Shown here in pieces: positions 11,367 through 20,847 of a stretch of 64,000 nucleotides of DNA. A program made the position numbers and the translations under genes. The DNA comes from Planctomycetota bacterium (GTDB lineage Bacteria; Planctomycetota; Phycisphaerae; Phycisphaerales; Phycisphaeraceae): positions 1 through 64,000 of the forward strand of contig JAPLMQ010000295.1 in NCBI GenBank assembly GCA_026386955.1, in the 5' to 3' direction. The notes beneath the pieces are model-generated. The model worked only from the letters and a program-made list of their open reading frames with translations, was not told the DNA's origin and did no database searches. The first letter of the stretch is position 1. Each line of letters opens with the position of its first letter.

Positions 11367-13355
11367 TCACTTCGGCATATCGATCAAATACAACCACCCA
11401 TCCACATCCCCCACCACCACCCCCGGAGCCTTCTGCTCCAGGTCGTCATGCCCAGCCCACGCCAAGGGAAGATCGCCCGCGACGATGCCGGGGTTGAGCC
11501 GGGTCGCGAGCTCGATCCGGCGGACGGGCTTCAGGTCCGCGGGGCTGAGGAACGAAACCGTCCCGCGGAGATCGGTGCAGACAACCCAACGTTTCGCCCC
11601 CGGATTCGCGCCGGGCGTGACCATCACCCCACGCAGCCATGTCGGCGAGTTGAACGTCGCCTTGGCCGCGCCGTTCGCGGGATCGACCAATGCGACGTGG
11701 TTGCCCTTGTCCGCCAGCAGGAGTTGGCCGTTGACCTCGATCGGGCGGGCGAGCGGGACGTCCTTGCCCGCGTAGTCCCACGCGGGCGCGCCGTCGGCGG
11801 AGGCGAAGGCCCGCCACGTCCCCTCGGCCGAGCCGACGATCAAGCGGTCGCCCGCGCCGCCGACCAAGCTGATCGGCCCGGAGAGCCGCAGCCCGGTGGC
11901 CTTGCGCCACAGTTCCTTCCCGTCGGCGAGCGAGAGGGCGACCAACTCACCCCCCGTCACGCCCACGATCACGCGCTCCCCCGCCACCGCCGGCCCCGCG
12001 AGGATCGGCTCGGCGAACGCGACCTTCCAGATCTCCTTCCCCTTGCCCTGCAGGCTCACCGCAACGTCCTGCACCACCGCAGCTCGTCCGTCGGGAAGCA
12101 GCGCGATCGCCCCGCCCGTCGCCGGCGCGGCCCCGGCGACCGACTCGACCTTGCCCGTCGCGAGATCGACCTTCGCCGCGTCGTGCATCACTCGCACCAC
12201 GGCTCCGGCCCCCGCCCCCTGACCTAGTCCCTGCACCGCGACGAACCGCGGCGAACTCCTCTCCCCCGCCACGATCCGCCACTTGTCCTGCCCCGTCGCC
12301 GGGTCGATCCCGCAGAGGTCGAGCCCCACGCTCGCCACCACGATCGCGCCGCCCGCTTTGCCCGCCGGCCCACTCGCGCCAGCCCCGCCCTCGCCCGGCC
12401 CGACGCCCAGCGCCAGCGGCTCCGCCGACGCGACGCCGACCTTCGCCACGTCGCGCACCGTGTCGCCCCAGACCAGCATCTTGCGGCCAGCCGCCAGCAG
12501 GTGCTCGTAGATCGCGGGGCGCTGCACCACGCGGTCGACCAGCTTGGTCTCCTTCCCGTCGCGCGTGAGCGTCAGCCGGAGCGCGTCATGGTCGACGCTC
12601 TGCGCGACCTCGATGCGCAGGCTCGCCGGCGCGTCCTGCGTCGTGGGCTCGAAGCCCGCCTCGGCCAGCGCGGCGAAGGCCAACACCGTCGCGCCGTCGA
12701 GCGCGGGCATCAACGCGGCCTCCATCTTCTCCGTCTCCGACTCCTTCCCCTTGATCGCCGCGTCGAGCCCGCCCCCCAGCTCGCCCGCCGCGACCTTCCA
12801 GCCCGCGACCGTCACCTTCACCCGCCGCTCAGGCCTGCTCGCCCACGTCGTGGACCAGCGGTGCCCCAAATCCGCGGCGATCTCCTTCATCGCGTTGTCG
12901 ACGATCTGCCCCGGGCCGGGATCGACCCAGTCGCGCCGCGCCTTCCCGCCGTAGTGGCATGGCCGGCGGACCGCCGCGAGGACCGCCGTCCCCTTCTCGT
13001 CGGGCACCAGCACCACCGCGTCGCGGTGCTCGCCCGTCGCGACCATCACGAAGCTCAGCCAGCCGCCGGTCGTCGCCCCCGCCCCTTGCGGCGGCGTGAG
13101 CCAGTTGCCCGAGGACCGCGGCACGAACTTCACGCTGAAGCCCGGACGGGCCCCGAGCGACTCGGCGAACTGCTGGGAGATGCCGCCATCGACCTCGTCC
13201 GCCTCGGGCCCGACCGCGGCGAAGGCCGCGACCAAGGCCGCGCCGGGAACGGGCGTGGCCGGCACGTCGGGCGCGATCGGCGCGGCGTGGGCCGCGGCGC
13301 CTGCGAACACCATCACCACCATTACGACAAGAAGCCTCCGCGCGGAATTCCGCAT
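11367..13355 (-). CDS. Secreted PQQ-like beta-propeller protein
   Basis: This is a 662-residue exported protein. Starting at 13355 gives a clean signal peptide (MRNSARRLLVVMVVMVFAGAAAHA) preceded by GAGG at good spacing. The first about 330 residues are of unrecognised fold. The second half carries PQQ/quinoprotein-type blades such as VVASVGLDLCGIDPATGQDKW, GGELVALSLADGKELW and FASADGAPAWDYAG. These are typical of non-enzymatic outer-membrane or periplasmic propellers (BamB-like) in planctomycetes. No quinone-binding catalytic residues are seen, so a structural or binding role is more likely than dehydrogenase activity. The repeat element IR-B lies just upstream. Confidence 0.75.
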   Translation of the reverse strand: MRNSARRLLVVMVVMVFAGAAAHAAPIAPDVPATPVPGAALVAAFAAVGPEADEVDGGISQQFAESLGARPGFSVKFVPRSSGNWLTPPQGAGATTGGWLSFVMVATGEHRDAVVLVPDEKGTAVLAAVRRPCHYGGKARRDWVDPGPGQIVDNAMKEIAADLGHRWSTTWASRPERRVKVTVAGWKVAAGELGGGLDAAIKGKESETEKMEAALMPALDGATVLAFAALAEAGFEPTTQDAPASLRIEVAQSVDHDALRLTLTRDGKETKLVDRVVQRPAIYEHLLAAGRKMLVWGDTVRDVAKVGVASAEPLALGVGPGEGGAGASGPAGKAGGAIVVASVGLDLCGIDPATGQDKWRIVAGERSSPRFVAVQGLGQGAGAGAVVRVMHDAAKVDLATGKVESVAGAAPATGGAIALLPDGRAAVVQDVAVSLQGKGKEIWKVAFAEPILAGPAVAGERVIVGVTGGELVALSLADGKELWRKATGLRLSGPISLVGGAGDRLIVGSAEGTWRAFASADGAPAWDYAGKDVPLARPIEVNGQLLLADKGNHVALVDPANGAAKATFNSPTWLRGVMVTPGANPGAKRWVVCTDLRGTVSFLSPADLKPVRRIELATRLNPGIVAGDLPLAWAGHDDLEQKAPGVVVGDVDGWLYLIDMPK

Positions 13356-13420
13356 GGATGAACCTCGTTGGAATCGCAGTCGTTCAGTCATGCGGATTCG
13401 CCTTCAGACGCATTCATTCC

Positions 13421-13600
13421 GGGTACCACATGCCATCGTACTCGTGGCATGTGTCTTGAGAGGCCGTTCATCACGCGACGCACATGCCCGCCAAAACCCC
13501 AATGAATCAAGCGTTTCGCGCTTGTGCGGCGCACCTGTCGCGAGCCTCTGGGCTGTCCGTCCACCGGCACATGCCACGAGTACGATGGCATGTGGCACCC
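13421..13600. repeat. IR-B copy 1, short element with 33-bp terminal inverted repeats
   Basis: The ends 13421-13453 and 13568-13600 are inverted repeats with one mismatch. Each arm is itself a palindrome built on CATGCCA/TGGCATG around CGTACTCG. The 114-bp interior shows no gene. A related copy is at 37552-37680. It resembles a miniature non-autonomous element. Confidence 0.7.
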
Positions 13601-13639
13601 AGACTTACGCCTCTTTTCCCAACCGCATCCCATTCAACC

Positions 13640-16600
13640 TCACCGCAAAATCAACACGTCCACCGGGCTCGGCACCGGCACCGTCACCACGATCCGGTCC
13701 CCCTCGCGCTTGAACGGCACGGGCCCGGCGTAGCTCGTCACGGCCTCCTTGATCGCCCGGTCGGTCCTCACCCGCAGCGTCACCGAATCGATCGGCTTCC
13801 CGCCAGTCGCGCCGACCGCCGCGGCGTCGGCCGGCGCGTCCCCCTTGGGCTTGTCCCGCCCCACCGCGACCTCATTGAGCGTCACCGCCAAGCCCGACTC
13901 ATGCTCGAAGAAGCAGGTCTCGATCTGCGGGTCCGACGCTTCGACGAACGGCGAGCCGACCGTCGCGCTGACCGCCTGCGCGATCATCGGCAAGCGGTCG
14001 AGCCGGAAGCGGTTCCCACCCTTGGCGTCGCCCTTGTAGATCAGCCCGGGCGTGACGCCCCAGAGCAGCGTCTTGCCCTTGCCCAACTCGCCCAGCACCG
14101 CCGCCGCCGAGCCGTCGGCGTAGGTCGCGACGGGCTTGCCGGAACTCGGCGTGAGCACCACCTTGACGCCCACCACATCCGCCTCCATCGCGGGGGTGAG
14201 CGGCGAGGCCTGCACCTTCATGTGGTCGATCGGCTTGTGGTCCGGAATGCTCTGCGGATGGAACCCGCCCGACGAGCAGCCCGCCAGCCTCGCCGACGCG
14301 CCGAAGAGCTTCGCCCCCGCCTCGCTGGGATCGTTGTATTCGTCGCGGATGGCCGTGCCCGCGTAGCCCACCAGCGTGCCCCCCGCCTCGACCCACCCGC
14401 GCAGGGCCGCGACGTGCCGGTCGGCCAGGTTGTACCCCTGCACGTAGACCACGCGGTACTGCTTGAGCGCCTCGGGCGTGAGGTCCTCCTCGAGGATGAT
14501 GTCGACCGGCTGGTGGGCCTGCTGCAACGCGATGAAGGTCAGCAGGCGGTCGCTCTGGAAGCCGCCCGCCCCGCCGTTCCAGATCTCGTGGCTGCGGTTG
14601 TAGAGCAGCGCGACCTTCCGCGGCTCGCGGGCCCCCTTGGCGATGATCGTGTCGGCCGGGCCCAGGGCGAACGCCCCCTTCGCGATCTCCTTGTAGGCGT
14701 CGGCCCGCTCGTCCCAGAAGTTGGAGAACTCCGCCCCCGCGTAGCGCGGGCCGAAGCTGTAGATCTGCGGCTCGAAGATCCCGTGCGCCATCAGGCAGAA
14801 GACCTTGCGGTCGGCACCCCCCATGGTCGTCACCACATAGAACCCCGCGGGCAAGTTCTTGGGCCGACCGGCGCACTCCACCAAGGCCGCGTAGTAGCTC
14901 ACCGTCTGGATGCCCGCGAAGCCCCACCCGCCCCCGAGCCCCGCCCAGTCCTCCGCCCAGCCCATCGTCGCCCCGCCCTCGCGGGTGAGGGCGAACCAGT
15001 CCGAGCCGTTCATCTGCTGCCCGAACATCGGCGGGTGCGGGGAGAAGTTGCAGTAGGTCCGCACATTGGGGAAGACCTTGCGCACGGCGTCGGTCATGCG
15101 CTTGTAGAAGCTCGCGGTGAAGACGAAGTTGAAGCGCGACGAGTGGTAATAGAGCCGGCGCTCGAAGCGCCCGGCGTCGGGGGCGAGCCCGGGCGTGAAG
15201 TCGAGCTCGCGCACGTCCTCGACGCCAAAGAAGGAGGGGTCGCGCCCCGCGAGGCGGAGCTGCCCGCGCAGATAGTCGTGGTAGGCCTGGCGCGGGTCGG
15301 GCAGGCTGTTGATGCGGTGGGCCCCGATGATCGCGCCGATCTCGTCGCCCATCTTGAGCGTGGTGACCAGCCCGCGCCCGTTGGGCTCGCGGGCGTCCAT
15401 CGCGGCCGCCATCGGCTCGTAGTTGTTGCGCAGGTTGCGCTCGATCAGCGGGTCGGTCGGGTCGTGCGAGCCGGCGATGAAGAGCGCGTCGTTGGCGTAG
15501 AGCGTCGCGTCGGGGCGGAGCCCGAGCTTCTTGCGCATCTCCAGCCCCGCCCCTTCGATGGAGTTGAGCCCGAGGCTGGCGAGCATCTCCGTCGCCGCGT
15601 CGTGCACCGACGCCGCGGCCCCGTTGCCCGTCGAGAGCTTGATCAGCTTGGGCGCGGGGTTGCCCTGCTTGGGAAGGTCGGCCAGCGCCGCCTTGACGTA
15701 GCTCATGTGCCGGCGGTTCACGTCCTCGGGCGTCTCGAGCAGGCTGAGCTGCGATTCGGGACGCATGCCCCAGGCGCCCTTCGCGTCGTCCGCGCCAGCC
15801 GAGGCGCAGGTGTAGCCGCGCGAGTCGATGGGGATCAGCAGCAGCGCTCCGCCCCCGGCCACGCCCGAGTGCAGCGTGCGGATCACCGCGCCCGGGTGCG
15901 GGAACCATGCGAGTTGGATCTCGCACTGCCCCGTCGAGACGCCCGGGAAGCCGATGCTCGCCGTCGCCCACGGGCCGGGGCTGGAGATGCCGTCGGTCAC
16001 GTCCATGAAGGCCGTCCACTCGCCCACGGCGACGGTCGTCGTCTTGCCGTCGGGGTTGGCCGGCTTGGGGTCGAAGAATTTGTAGTACCAGATCGGCTCG
16101 GTCCCGCCGCGGCCCGGGGGCCTGCCCCAGTGGTAGGTCAGCCCGCCCGAGAGTCCGTGCCTCGCGCTGCCGGCCGCGGGCTCGGTCAGGCGGAAACGAT
16201 AGAAGGTGCGGTTGAGCGTGGCGTTGGCGGGGTCGGTGATCAGGCTCGGGCGGAACGACTTGCTCCGCGTGAGCAGCAATCGGTCGGCGTGGAGTTCCTT
16301 CGAGGCCGAGGTCAACGCCAGCGTCGTCGCGCCGGGCTGCAGCTTCGCGTCGAAGTATTCCCAGATCGCCACCGGCTGCACCGGCGACGACATCCGCTGG
16401 AACTCGGCCTCGAAACGGATCGGGCGCTTCTGCTCCTGCGTCTTGCCGTCCTGCGAGGAGAGCCCCTGCGCGCCGTAGGTGTGGGTGGCCTCGCTCGGGC
16501 CGGAGATGGCGAGAGTCACAGGCTGAGGGCGGTCGGGCTTGGCGACGTAGCGCAGCCAGATGCGGTACTCCCCTGCTTCGGGCACCGCGACCAGCGTCGT

Positions 16601-16981
16601 CGCCGGGCCGTCATTCATCGGGACGATCGCCCCTCCCTCGACTCGCCAGTTGAACGCGACCTCCGCCCCCTCGGCCAGGGGAGCCTCCTTGGCCTTGCCC
16701 TTCTTGCGGGCGACGCCCTGCACGCCTTGCCACGTCGTCAAGTCCGACAGGTGGCTGACGCGCAGCATCTCCAGGTCGGGCGGCGTGGCGGAGTCCTCCA
16801 TCTCGTTGAGGAACTCGTCGAGCTTCTCGTCCTTGGCCCCGCCCTTGGCCGGGGGAGCGGCGAGGGAGAACGAGGCCTGCAACGCGAGCAAGGCCGCAAA
16901 CACGACCATCAGCGCGAGTGCGGCGCGGCCGCCGCGAAGGCTTCGCAGACGGCGAGGATCGAATAATCGGGGCGAGGGCAT
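13640..16981 (-). CDS. Large secreted GH-like protein with amidotransferase-like C-terminal domain
   Basis: This is a 1113-residue protein. From 16981 it starts with basic residues and a hydrophobic segment (ALALMVVFAALLALQASFSLAAP), so it is exported. The N-terminal third is beta-rich and CBM-like (RIWLRYVAKPDRPQ). A central TIM-barrel-like region carries LKMGDEIGAIIG, with a Glu placed like the acid/base residue of clan-A glycosidases, and WAEDWAG. Around residues 810-930 the text YRVVYVQGYNLADRHVAALR then GGTLVGYAGTAIRDE resembles the class-I amidotransferase-like domain of GH42 beta-galactosidases. It is clearly paralogous to the protein at 29508-32612. A glycoside hydrolase is likely; substrate and family are unknown. 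Confidence 0.65.
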   Translation of the reverse strand: MPSPRLFDPRRLRSLRGGRAALALMVVFAALLALQASFSLAAPPAKGGAKDEKLDEFLNEMEDSATPPDLEMLRVSHLSDLTTWQGVQGVARKKGKAKEAPLAEGAEVAFNWRVEGGAIVPMNDGPATTLVAVPEAGEYRIWLRYVAKPDRPQPVTLAISGPSEATHTYGAQGLSSQDGKTQEQKRPIRFEAEFQRMSSPVQPVAIWEYFDAKLQPGATTLALTSASKELHADRLLLTRSKSFRPSLITDPANATLNRTFYRFRLTEPAAGSARHGLSGGLTYHWGRPPGRGGTEPIWYYKFFDPKPANPDGKTTTVAVGEWTAFMDVTDGISSPGPWATASIGFPGVSTGQCEIQLAWFPHPGAVIRTLHSGVAGGGALLLIPIDSRGYTCASAGADDAKGAWGMRPESQLSLLETPEDVNRRHMSYVKAALADLPKQGNPAPKLIKLSTGNGAAASVHDAATEMLASLGLNSIEGAGLEMRKKLGLRPDATLYANDALFIAGSHDPTDPLIERNLRNNYEPMAAAMDAREPNGRGLVTTLKMGDEIGAIIGAHRINSLPDPRQAYHDYLRGQLRLAGRDPSFFGVEDVRELDFTPGLAPDAGRFERRLYYHSSRFNFVFTASFYKRMTDAVRKVFPNVRTYCNFSPHPPMFGQQMNGSDWFALTREGGATMGWAEDWAGLGGGWGFAGIQTVSYYAALVECAGRPKNLPAGFYVVTTMGGADRKVFCLMAHGIFEPQIYSFGPRYAGAEFSNFWDERADAYKEIAKGAFALGPADTIIAKGAREPRKVALLYNRSHEIWNGGAGGFQSDRLLTFIALQQAHQPVDIILEEDLTPEALKQYRVVYVQGYNLADRHVAALRGWVEAGGTLVGYAGTAIRDEYNDPSEAGAKLFGASARLAGCSSGGFHPQSIPDHKPIDHMKVQASPLTPAMEADVVGVKVVLTPSSGKPVATYADGSAAAVLGELGKGKTLLWGVTPGLIYKGDAKGGNRFRLDRLPMIAQAVSATVGSPFVEASDPQIETCFFEHESGLAVTLNEVAVGRDKPKGDAPADAAAVGATGGKPIDSVTLRVRTDRAIKEAVTSYAGPVPFKREGDRIVVTVPVPSPVDVLILR

Positions 16982-17164
16982 CACGCCGGGGTCCGGTGGG
17001 TTCTTGCGTCGAGTTTCAGGCGGCAACGAAGGACGGAGGGCGAAGGGGAATCTTACCGTCGGACGCAATGCCGCGCGCGACGCCCGAACGCCCTTATAGC
17101 GCGGGTTGAATCCCCATCCAATCCACGGGATCATGGAGGGCTCGCCTCAACAAAGGACCCTCCC

Positions 17165-18346
17165 GTGGCCGCCAAACTTTATTTCAAGCAGCGCGTCATG
17201 ACCCCCGGCCCGACCTCCGTGCCCGAGGCGGTCCTCCTCGAGATGGCCCAGCCCATCATCCACCACCGCACCAAGCAGTTCCAAGCCATCTTCAAGGAGC
17301 TCTCCGAGCGCCTGCAGCGGGTCTTCCGCACCACGGGGCCCGTGCTGAGCCTCGCCGGCTCGGGCACGACTTCCTTCGAGGCGTGCCAGATCTGCCTCGC
17401 TCGCCCGGGCTCGAAGGTCATCGCCGTCGCGGGCGGAAAGTTCGGCGAGCGCTGGCAGGACATCTACGACGCCTACGCCAAGACGCTCGACCTCACCGTC
17501 ATCAAGCTCAACGTGCCTTGGGGCCAGGCCGTCACCGCCGAGCAGATCCGCCAGGCGATCGAGCAGAACCCCGGCGTGAGCGCCGTCGCGCTCTGCCACT
17601 CCGAGACCTCGACCGCCACCGCCTGCGACGTGGAATCCATCGCCGCCGTCACGAAGGAAACCGACGCCCTGCTGCTGGTCGACGGCATCACCTCCGTCGG
17701 CGCGATGCCCGTCGAGATGGACGCCTGGGGCATCGACTGCCTCGTCACCGGCTCGCAGAAGGCGCTCATGCTCCCGCCCGGACTGGGCTTCGTCGGCCTA
17801 GGCCCGCGCGCGATCCAGCGGCTCACCGACGTGAAGCCCCAGGGCGTCTACAACCTCGACCTCCGCCGCTGGCTCAAGAGCTGGCAGAAGAACGACGTGC
17901 CCTTCACCCCGCCGGTGAGCCTGATCCGCGGCCAGCGCGTCGCGCTGGAGATGATCGAGGCCGAGGGGCTGGAGAACGTCTGCGCCCGCGCCGCCCGGCT
18001 CGCCGCCGCGACCCGCACCGCCTTCACGGCCATGGGCCTGAAGCTCTGCTCCTCGTCGCCGTCGGACTCGGTGACCGGCGCGTTCTACCCTGAGACGACG
18101 CCCGCGATCGACGACAAGAAATTCCGGGCCGGCACGCGCGACAACTTCGGCATCCACCTCGCCGGCGGCCAGTCGGGCCGGGGCGCGGAGTGGGAGGGCA
18201 AGACCTTCCGCGTCTCGCACATGGGCTACGTCGACGCGGGCGACACCCTCGCCGCCATCGCCGCCATCGAGGCGGAGCTGCGCCGGCTCGGGCACAAGGT
18301 CGAGCCGGGCACGGGCATCGCCGCCGCGGCGAAGGCGCTGGCGTGA
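17165..18346 (+). CDS. Class V PLP aminotransferase (alanine-glyoxylate/serine-pyruvate type)
   Basis: This is a 393-residue fold-type I enzyme. It shows the family opening RVMTPGPTSVPEAVL, the phosphate-binding LAGSGTTSFEA, the PLP Asp in LLLVDGITSVGA, and the Schiff-base lysine K199 in VTGSQKALMLPPGLGFV. That last stretch closely matches small-subunit hydrogenase-like and AGXT-type transaminases. The C-terminal SGRGAEWEGKTFRVSHMGYVD is also typical. The likely reaction is transfer from alanine or serine to glyoxylate or pyruvate. The start is GTG; its stop overlaps the GTG of the next gene (GTGA), coupling it to a membrane glycosyltransferase, which is a puzzling pairing. Confidence 0.9.
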   Translation: MAAKLYFKQRVMTPGPTSVPEAVLLEMAQPIIHHRTKQFQAIFKELSERLQRVFRTTGPVLSLAGSGTTSFEACQICLARPGSKVIAVAGGKFGERWQDIYDAYAKTLDLTVIKLNVPWGQAVTAEQIRQAIEQNPGVSAVALCHSETSTATACDVESIAAVTKETDALLLVDGITSVGAMPVEMDAWGIDCLVTGSQKALMLPPGLGFVGLGPRAIQRLTDVKPQGVYNLDLRRWLKSWQKNDVPFTPPVSLIRGQRVALEMIEAEGLENVCARAARLAAATRTAFTAMGLKLCSSSPSDSVTGAFYPETTPAIDDKKFRAGTRDNFGIHLAGGQSGRGAEWEGKTFRVSHMGYVDAGDTLAAIAAIEAELRRLGHKVEPGTGIAAAAKALA

Positions 18347-20013
18347 CGCAGGCGGCGCACTTGGCAACCTCGCCGCAAAAATCCGGCTGGCCCGCGGCCA
18401 TCGCCGTCGCGCTCGCGGTCGCCCTCGTCTACTTCTTCGTCGCCACGCGCACCACGCTCTTCGACCGCGACGAGCCCCGCTTCTCCTCCGCCGCCGCGGA
18501 GATGGTCCGCTCGGGCAACTACCTCTTCCCGACCTTCAACGGCAAGCTCCGCCCCGACAAGCCGATCCTCATCTACTGGCTCATGTCCCCGTGCGTGAAG
18601 GCCCTGGGCGCGGTCGAGGCGGCGGTCCGCCTGCCCTCCGTCCTCGCCGCGGGCGGCACCGCTCTGCTCGTCTTCTGGCTCGGGCGACGGCTCTTCGACG
18701 CCGCCACAGGCCTCATTGCCGCGGGCATCCTCGCCGCCACGCCGCTGATGCTCATGATCGGCACCGCCGCGACGGCCGACTCCGTGCTGCTCTTCACGCT
18801 CACCGCCTGCTTCTGCATTTGGGCCGACGCGTTCCTGCGCGGCCAATCGATGTCACCGACCCACTTCATCCTGCTCGGCCTGGGCCTGGGCGCCGCCCAG
18901 CTCACCAAGGGCCCCGGCCTGCGCGGCCCCGCGATCGCCACCCTCATCGGCATCACCCTCTTCCTCGCCTGGGCCGTCCCCGCCAACAACGCCACCGACG
19001 GCGAGTTCCTCCGCCTGGGCCTGGGCCACCACGTCCTCGACCGCATCGCCACGCCCCAGGAAAACCACGGCGGAAACTGGTTCCTCACGCTCCCCTACTA
19101 CCTCCCGATCCTCGTGCTGATGTTCTTCCCTTGGACGCTCTTCCTGCTGGGCTCCGGCTCGGCCGTGCTCTCGGGGCGCGTCGGCCAGCCGCGCGTCCGT
19201 GCCCTGCTCGTCGGGTGGATCGTCCCGACCTTCGTCCTCATGAGCGTCGTCTCCACCAAGCTCCCGCACTACATCCTGCCGATCTTCCCCGCCCTGGCGA
19301 TCGCCGTCGCCGCCACGCTCCGCGCGGCCGCCGCCGAGGGCCTGAGCAAGCTCGACCGCACGCTCCTCCACCGCGGCGGCATGCTCTTCACGCCCATCCT
19401 CGTCGGCGGCGTCGTCGCGGCCGGGGCGATGTGGTTCATCCCCGCCTCGCTCATCCTCCGTTGGCCCGGACTGGAGTTGGTCGTCCAGGCGCTCCGTCTC
19501 CCCGCGGCCGGGCTCGCCTGCGTCGCGCTGCTCTTCGCCCTGCCGGCTCTTGCGCTACACCTGCGCTGGCGCTTCGTCGCCGCGGCCCGCGTGGCCGGGC
19601 TGGGCATGGCCGCGTTTGCCCTCGCGCTGGGCCTGCTCTTCCTGCCCGCCGTCGAGGCGCTCAAGCCCTCGGCCGCGCTCGCAACGGCAATCCGCACGCA
19701 CTCCGCCGCGGGGGTGCCCGTCGCCTCCTGCGACTACGCGGAGCCCTCGCTCAATTTCTACGTCAACCGCCCGCCGATCGAGTACCTGAGCGTCAAGGAG
19801 GTCGAGGCCTGGTCGCATCGCCCGGGCGAGGGCATGCTGGTGATCAGCCGGCTCGACCTCGACGCCGTGCGGAAGGCGTCTGGCTCGATCGCGCTCGAGG
19901 AGGTTGGCCACGCCACGGGGCTGAGCAATTCGCAGTTGAAGCCGCTCGATTTGCTGGTCGTGCAGCGGAGACAGTCGGACGCCGTTGCCAGTCCGTTCAA
20001 CGACTTGAACTGA
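18343..20013 (+). CDS. ArnT/PMT-like integral membrane glycosyltransferase
   Basis: This is a 556-residue polytopic membrane protein, probably 11-13 helices. The first periplasmic loop has the catalytic-type acidic motif FDRDEPRF, followed by GKLRPDKPILIYWLM, the hallmark of lipid-linked sugar transferases such as ArnT (GT83) and related GT39-type proteins. Such enzymes move a sugar from a polyprenyl-phosphate donor onto lipid A or proteins on the outer face of the membrane. The C-terminal soluble part (about 480-556) follows the last helix. The GTG start overlaps the upstream aminotransferase stop by four bases. It ends 27 bp before a bidirectional terminator hairpin. Confidence 0.87.
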   Translation: MTQAAHLATSPQKSGWPAAIAVALAVALVYFFVATRTTLFDRDEPRFSSAAAEMVRSGNYLFPTFNGKLRPDKPILIYWLMSPCVKALGAVEAAVRLPSVLAAGGTALLVFWLGRRLFDAATGLIAAGILAATPLMLMIGTAATADSVLLFTLTACFCIWADAFLRGQSMSPTHFILLGLGLGAAQLTKGPGLRGPAIATLIGITLFLAWAVPANNATDGEFLRLGLGHHVLDRIATPQENHGGNWFLTLPYYLPILVLMFFPWTLFLLGSGSAVLSGRVGQPRVRALLVGWIVPTFVLMSVVSTKLPHYILPIFPALAIAVAATLRAAAAEGLSKLDRTLLHRGGMLFTPILVGGVVAAGAMWFIPASLILRWPGLELVVQALRLPAAGLACVALLFALPALALHLRWRFVAAARVAGLGMAAFALALGLLFLPAVEALKPSAALATAIRTHSAAGVPVASCDYAEPSLNFYVNRPPIEYLSVKEVEAWSHRPGEGMLVISRLDLDAVRKASGSIALEEVGHATGLSNSQLKPLDLLVVQRRQSDAVASPFNDLN

Positions 20014-20040
20014 CGAAAGTCGAATTTCGCATCCTCAAAG

Positions 20041-20066
20041 CCCAGGCACCGCCGTGCCTGGGTTTT
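20041..20066. terminator. Bidirectional terminator hairpin (copy c)
   Basis: CCCAGGCAC, loop CGCC, GTGCCTGGG are followed by TTTT on the + strand and preceded by AAAG, which gives CTTT on the other strand. It lies between the convergent glycosyltransferase (stop 20013) and PAP2 gene (stop at 20066). It is a member of the recurrent hairpin family. Confidence 0.75.
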
Positions 20067-20749
20067 CATCCGCGCGCCGCGCCGCTTCCGTCTCCACAGC
20101 GAATCCCGCTCGGAAAGCACCAACTCGCCGCGACCAAGCTCGTCGCCGCGCCGAGGAAGTAGCCCACCGCGACGTCGCTGAGGAAGTGCGCTTGGGCCGC
20201 GACGCGCGTCAGCGCGAAGAAGACCGTCACGACGACCCACACCGGACGCCACCGGGGCCAGACGATCCAGAGCGCGCCGGCCAGCGCCCCCATCGTCGCG
20301 GCGTGCCCGGAAGGGAAGCCGTTGAACTCATACCCGACGCGGAAGAACTGGAAGCCGTACTCGTGCCGCTCGCTGAAATAGGCCTTGGGCCGGGCACGCG
20401 CGAGAATGACCTTGACGACGTTCACCAAGATTCCCGAGGCCGCGACGCCGACCCACGCCAGCAACGCCGCGTCGGCCAACCGCTTGCGCCGGCTCCAAAG
20501 GCAGAAGGCGAAGACCGGCACGAGGAAGACGAGGTAGATCCACGCCTCGGCCAACTCCGTCAGCCGGCTCGCCCAAAGGCCGAGCCAGTCTGGCCGCACT
20601 CGCACGCGCTCCGCGAGCGGGCGGTCAAGCCACAGGTAGCTCGCCACGGCGAAGGCCAGCACGCGAATCGCCCAGGCGGTCAACGCCGGCGTCCACGCGC
20701 GGGACCGCGCAGGCGTCGGTGCCTCTGGATTCGATTCACGTTCCGTCAT
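20066..20749 (-). CDS. PAP2-superfamily membrane phosphatase
   Basis: This is a 227-residue membrane protein with about six hydrophobic helices. The three PAP2 signature motifs are present: KVILARARPKAY (KxxxxxxRP), FPSGHAATM (PSGH) and RVAAQAHFLSDVAVG (SRxxxxxHxxxD-like, with RVAAQAHFLSD). Enzymes of this type dephosphorylate phosphatidate, PGP or undecaprenyl pyrophosphate. With an ArnT-like transferase as neighbour, a role in lipid-carrier recycling or lipid A phosphate removal is plausible but inferred. The ATG at 20749 is used; an in-frame GTG directly precedes it. Confidence 0.88.
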   Translation of the reverse strand: MTERESNPEAPTPARSRAWTPALTAWAIRVLAFAVASYLWLDRPLAERVRVRPDWLGLWASRLTELAEAWIYLVFLVPVFAFCLWSRRKRLADAALLAWVGVAASGILVNVVKVILARARPKAYFSERHEYGFQFFRVGYEFNGFPSGHAATMGALAGALWIVWPRWRPVWVVVTVFFALTRVAAQAHFLSDVAVGYFLGAATSLVAASWCFPSGIRCGDGSGAARG

Positions 20750-20847
20750 CACTTCGGGCCTCGTGCTCGCTCGGCGCTATGGGCCGATCTCGCGACGCAC
20801 ATGATACGGGCGATGCGTGTGGGCTCCCGGCCTCACGCCCCCCGCGG

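Noticed and set aside
13484-16966. 1160-codon open frame opposite to the 1113-residue secreted protein gene
   Set aside because: Composition is Arg/Ala/Gly/Val-rich with no motifs, as expected for a shadow frame in GC-rich DNA; the opposite strand has a signal peptide and recognisable motifs.
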